The notes under the pieces: model-generated
Seen by the model: only the letters and a program-made list of their open reading frames with translations
What the model was told of the DNA's origin: nothing
Databases searched by the model: none
Shown: positions 60,911 to 64,000 of the stretch, piece after piece
Position numbering within the stretch: position 1 is the stretch's first letter
Layout of the letters: each line of letters opens with the position of its first letter
NCBI GenBank assembly: GCA_031308135.1
Contig: JAHLJT010000631.1
Location: forward strand, 199,017,126 to 199,081,125
Direction: 5' to 3'
Origin: Acheta domesticus
Taxonomy: Eukaryota > Arthropoda > Insecta > Orthoptera > Gryllidae
DNA: 64,000 bases
Program-made: the position numbers and the translations under genes

Positions 60911-61339
60911 GGGGGATGCAGAGAAGACTCGAGTGTTCCTTTCCAATTTTTCATCTTCTCATTTCGTGTCACATATTTTCATTCCTTTTTCTTCCTCACT
61001 AACCTCTGTATGCTGAACGCCCACCTATGTGTTTGCCGTTCATGGCTACCCGTGTCGGAGGGAATGTGTGCCCTGGCAGTTGAGAGACCTGTTTGTTTCC
61101 CCAACTAGTCCTGATGCTACTTTCTGCCTCGCACTAAGGGATACATTACGTATTTTGGGGAACATTCCTTGTAGGATGTAACACGCTTTGGCCCCGGACT
61201 AGGTCTTGTACTGAACTCTAGGGCGACAGAGGTTATCCACGCCGGTGCAGCGCTGTGACATCCCATTGTATCTCCGTAACAACCCTGGTACTCGGAGTGT
61301 CCCCTTGATGGGTGCCATGGTGGGTGAGGACCACGGGGA
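60911..61339. other. probable 5' leader of LINE fragment 2
   Basis: GC-richer than the host background and directly followed by ORF1 of the second LINE copy. Overlapping frames on both strands (141-172 codons on the minus strand near 61117-61717) have no recognised motif and are taken as shadows. Confidence 0.4.
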
Positions 61340-63055
61340 TAAATATAATATCCATCGATGGATACTAAACCCTTTCCCCCGCCCTCTTCCGCAAGGAAAA
61401 GTTGTACAGAAAGAACTATTGATTTGAATAGTTTCTGTTCCAAGGATGAAGATAAACTGAAGAAGCCTCGTTTCCTCATGGCATGTGCCGAGGAAGGTAA
61501 AACGTTTAAAAGTGTAAGTGCTGTCAGTCTTGCGCGAGCCATTGAAGCATACGGGAGGCCCGAAGCGGTCGTGCGACCGTGGAATGGAACGATTCTTTTT
61601 GAAGCGCATACCGACGAGTAAATAGAAAAAATTCAGGATACCAAGCAGATTGCCGGCCTTCAGGTAGTGGTCACGGTCCATCCTCCCTTGAACCTGTGCA
61701 AAGGCGTGGTGAACCACGAGGATTTGGTTTCGGAAATGAGAATCTCTTCAAGATCCATGACGTGACGGGTATATAGAATCAAAGGGAAGGAGCAGGGGAA
61801 AGTGACCCTACTTCTACCCTGAACCATACGTTTGACTGTCCATCCCTCCTGGAAAGGATTATTAGTGAATGTTACAACTTTCGTGTGCGACAATATGTAC
61901 CGAACCCTGTGCGCTGTTTCAAGTGTCGAAGGTTTGAACATTCCCAGCAACCTTGTATGTAAGCCCAGTTTGCGGGAAGTGCGGAACATCAGCGCACAAC
62001 CATGCGACACGCCACCGCATTGTGTCAATTGTGAAGGTAAGCATCCAACCAACTACCAGTGCCCTACCTTTCTACGAGAGAGAGATCCAAAATATGAGTG
62101 ACCGTTTCCTTCCCTGAGGCCAAACATAGATACCAAACCAGAAATCCAGTAGACTTGTCATTATCCTTCTCTAGTGCCCGGGAAAACAGCAAGTTGCCAA
62201 TCTGTGTACCCCCAGCTGTAGTAGCACACTTCAGTTGTCAAGTCTCGCCTGTAGACTTCCCTGAGGATACTGCCTGTATTCGAGGTGGGAATGTGATCAT
62301 ACCCACGGCGTTTAAAAATCGTCCCCAAAAACTCCACCATCCATCGATGACTTAAGGAAATCGATCAGTCATGGATCGTTCCTTATGGAATTCCCCCCAA
62401 GCAGATATCGCCTCCGGAAGAAAAAAAAACGTCATCGAAGTCCCGTCCACCTCTTACTGCTTGCGAGATTCACATTGGACGATCCTCCAGCCCCTGTAGA
62501 TCTCGGGTCACATGTAGCCAAAAACCGGGAAATCACCCCAACACAGGCGACCATATCCAGCAGCAGTCAGGATGATTCTGCTGTTGAGGAACTCCACGAG
62601 AGTTCCTCTACAACCTTTCAGAAAGTGAGAAAAAAATACCAAAGAAATAATTCGTTATAAGAGCTCTCTCATGGAACTTAAACGGCTTTCGCACTAACTC
62701 AGGAGAATTAAAATTGATAATTTCCCGCTATAGACCATTAGTCTGCCTTGAGGAAACTCGTCTTCATCTCGTGTCTTTCTTGGTTGTAGCACCTATCGGC
62801 TTGATCAAGATGACGGACTTCGTGCTCACGGCGTGTCGCGGTACTTATCCTTGACTCCCTGTTTTCTGAGGAACATAACGTTCTAACCGACCTTCAAACC
62901 GTACGCGGTCGGGTACACGTGTCGTGTCACAAGAGGAACTTGATGTGTTTTGTCAGTTTCTCGCCCCTTATTGTGGGGGGACTTAAATGCCCACAATACC
63001 TCCTTGGTTGGCACGAGGTTCTATTCTTGAAAATATTATTTACCAGAACTTAATT
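61340..63055 (+). pseudogene. LINE fragment 2: gag-like ORF1 with CCHC knuckles, then start of the endonuclease
   Basis: ORF1 begins near 61358 (MDTKPFPPPSSARK). It contains PRFLMACAEEGKTFKSVSAV and a VVRPWNGTILFEA stretch typical of I-type gag-like proteins. In shifted frames come YNFRVRQYVPNPVRCFKCRR with the knuckle C-x2-C-x4-H-x4-C (about 61913-61957), a second knuckle CGKCGTSAH whose last cysteine is lost, and a third CVNCEGKHP (near 62023-62047). A low-complexity tail ends at 62660. The endonuclease then starts as ALSWNLNGFRTNSGEL (62663), continues to a shifted LDVFCQFLAP / VVSQEE segment and breaks off near 63055. In intact relatives the zinc knuckles bind the element's RNA. The copy is degenerate. 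Confidence 0.8.
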
Positions 63056-63080
63056 GCGATAATTATACTTATTTTTCTAT

Positions 63081-64000
63081 GGGCCGGTTTCACCACCTTC
63101 GATTAGTGTTTAACCTCGTTTATCTTGGAGTTTAATCGCGTTTAAGGTTCTTCGCGAGTTTTACCACATATTAAACGCGTTTACTGGAAGTTAAACGCCC
63201 GAGATCGGCCGTTTAAGCGAAGGTAATCGCGTTTATCTGCTATCCATTCTCGTTTCCACGGTGTTTGAGGTTATTTAAACGCATATTATAGTACTATGAT
63301 AGCAGCAGGTTCATGTTTCTATATCAATAGAATATAGATTTGTTTATTATTTGTTTGTCTACATTCCTGGAAGTGTATTTCCATCATATAAGTAGACAAA
63401 ATCAACAAGCAATGTTTAAAAGACATATCAACTTTATTTACACATATACATTATAAACAATTTCACAAAAATGACGATCAGAGATTGAAAGAAAACTATT
63501 GTAAACGGATTATACCTTACACACAACAACAAATATTGAAGCTAAATACACGTGCTGATTGATAACCAGAAGTAATTAGTGGTTCTTCTATGATGCTTCT
63601 CACAATGCCATACCATGCCTGCAATTAGCTGTGTTTAAAAGGAAAGGAAATTGGCCAAGCAGGTACTATTTGAAACAAAATATACTTCTGGTAACAGTCT
63701 ATTCCAAAGATGAAAATACAATACTCAGTTATAATTTAAAAAAAAAAATTTGCAAAGAATGTTTGGCAACTCATTGCTTGTAACACTCGTAAATATTTTT
63801 GTTACTGTGTTCATCTAGACATACATCAGAGCAGTAGATATGAAAAGCATAATTCCAAATCCAAAATAATTAAAAATAAACAAAGAAAACAATTCATGAA
63901 TACTCAATATATCAATTCATGAATTCAATCACTCAGTTCATGAATACTCAATATAAATCATGTGAAGCTTACCTAAAATATTCATTATCAAAAACTTTAA
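63081..64000. mobile_element. end of a DNA transposon starting GGGCCGGTTTCACCA, runs off the window
   Basis: GGGCCGGTTTCACCACC marks an abrupt change right after the LINE truncation and is followed by many GCGTTTA/TAAACGC motifs in both orientations (63115-63260). Ends of this GGCCGGTTxCACCA type are familiar in insect PIF/Harbinger-like non-autonomous elements, but the other end lies beyond the window. From about 63420 on the sequence is AT-rich without a frame; a short direct repeat (CATGAATACTCAATAT) lies at 63895-63953. Confidence 0.5.

Noticed and set aside
60256..61717. Minus-strand frames of 72-172 codons within the LINE fragments
   Set aside because: The plus-strand LINE motifs explain the region; the minus frames have no motif.
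1..64000. CRISPR array, prokaryotic operon or rRNA/tRNA genes
   Set aside because: No regularly spaced identical short repeats, no operon structure and no recognisable structural RNA gene was seen; the host is a eukaryote with GT-AG introns.

Overview
This is a window of AT-rich animal genome (repeat-dense, multi-kilobase introns, no bacterial-style operons) that contains one recognisable host locus. That locus is the joint eIF2gamma / Su(var)3-9 gene on the + strand, from about 6.55 to 59.3 kb. This fusion is a known arthropod/insect arrangement, with a re-fission reported in aphids. Fusion, large introns and transposon content together point to an insect with a fairly large genome, most likely hemimetabolous. 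The species cannot be fixed from the window.

Layout of the host gene. Three shared 5' coding exons (6603-6671, 7014-7077, 16662-16772) encode residues 1-81 plus one base of codon 82. From exon 3 the transcript has two fates. It can splice to a 1.67-kb terminal exon (30261-31933) with a chromodomain, pre-SET, SET and post-SET, giving a 638-residue H3K9 methyltransferase, Su(var)3-9. Or it can skip that exon and join seven further exons (40519-59169), giving the translation initiation GTPase subunit eIF2gamma, 475 residues if one missing base is allowed for. Both acceptors begin with GC, so codon 82 is glycine in both products. In exon 5 the assembled sequence has a one-base deletion exactly in the NKID (G4) GTPase motif, which looks like a sequence error or a broken allele.

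Everything else is transposon debris. 0.7-2.1 kb is an array of diverged units of about 305 bp. 2.9-5.6 kb is a minus-strand LINE (PHD/coiled-coil/RRM-type ORF1 plus APE endonuclease) broken by two TIR elements. A 253-bp, almost fully palindromic MITE occurs three times at identical length (4.9, 6.3, 22.8 kb) and as three diverged relatives (8.6, 26.6, 46.1 kb). The 6.3-kb copy ends only 55 bp before the eIF2gamma start codon and carries an ORF in frame with it. The introns hold antisense LINE remnants (14.2-15.8, 44.1-45.0, 45.6-47.8 kb), Tigger/pogo-like elements with CAGT ends and TA targets (10.6, 21.4 and 54.8 kb), a piggyBac C-terminus (9.5 kb), a Penelope-like tail (17.0 kb), a hAT ZMYM1-like remnant (24.8 kb), a repeat pair (25.9 and 50.6 kb) and a 1.8-kb TIR element carrying a broken protein of an unnamed family (56.8-58.7 kb). 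Downstream of the gene (60-64 kb) are two head-to-tail LINE fragments on the + strand and the end of another DNA transposon.

No tRNA, rRNA, CRISPR or second host gene was recognised. All calls come from reading the sequence and recalled family motifs; no database search was possible.
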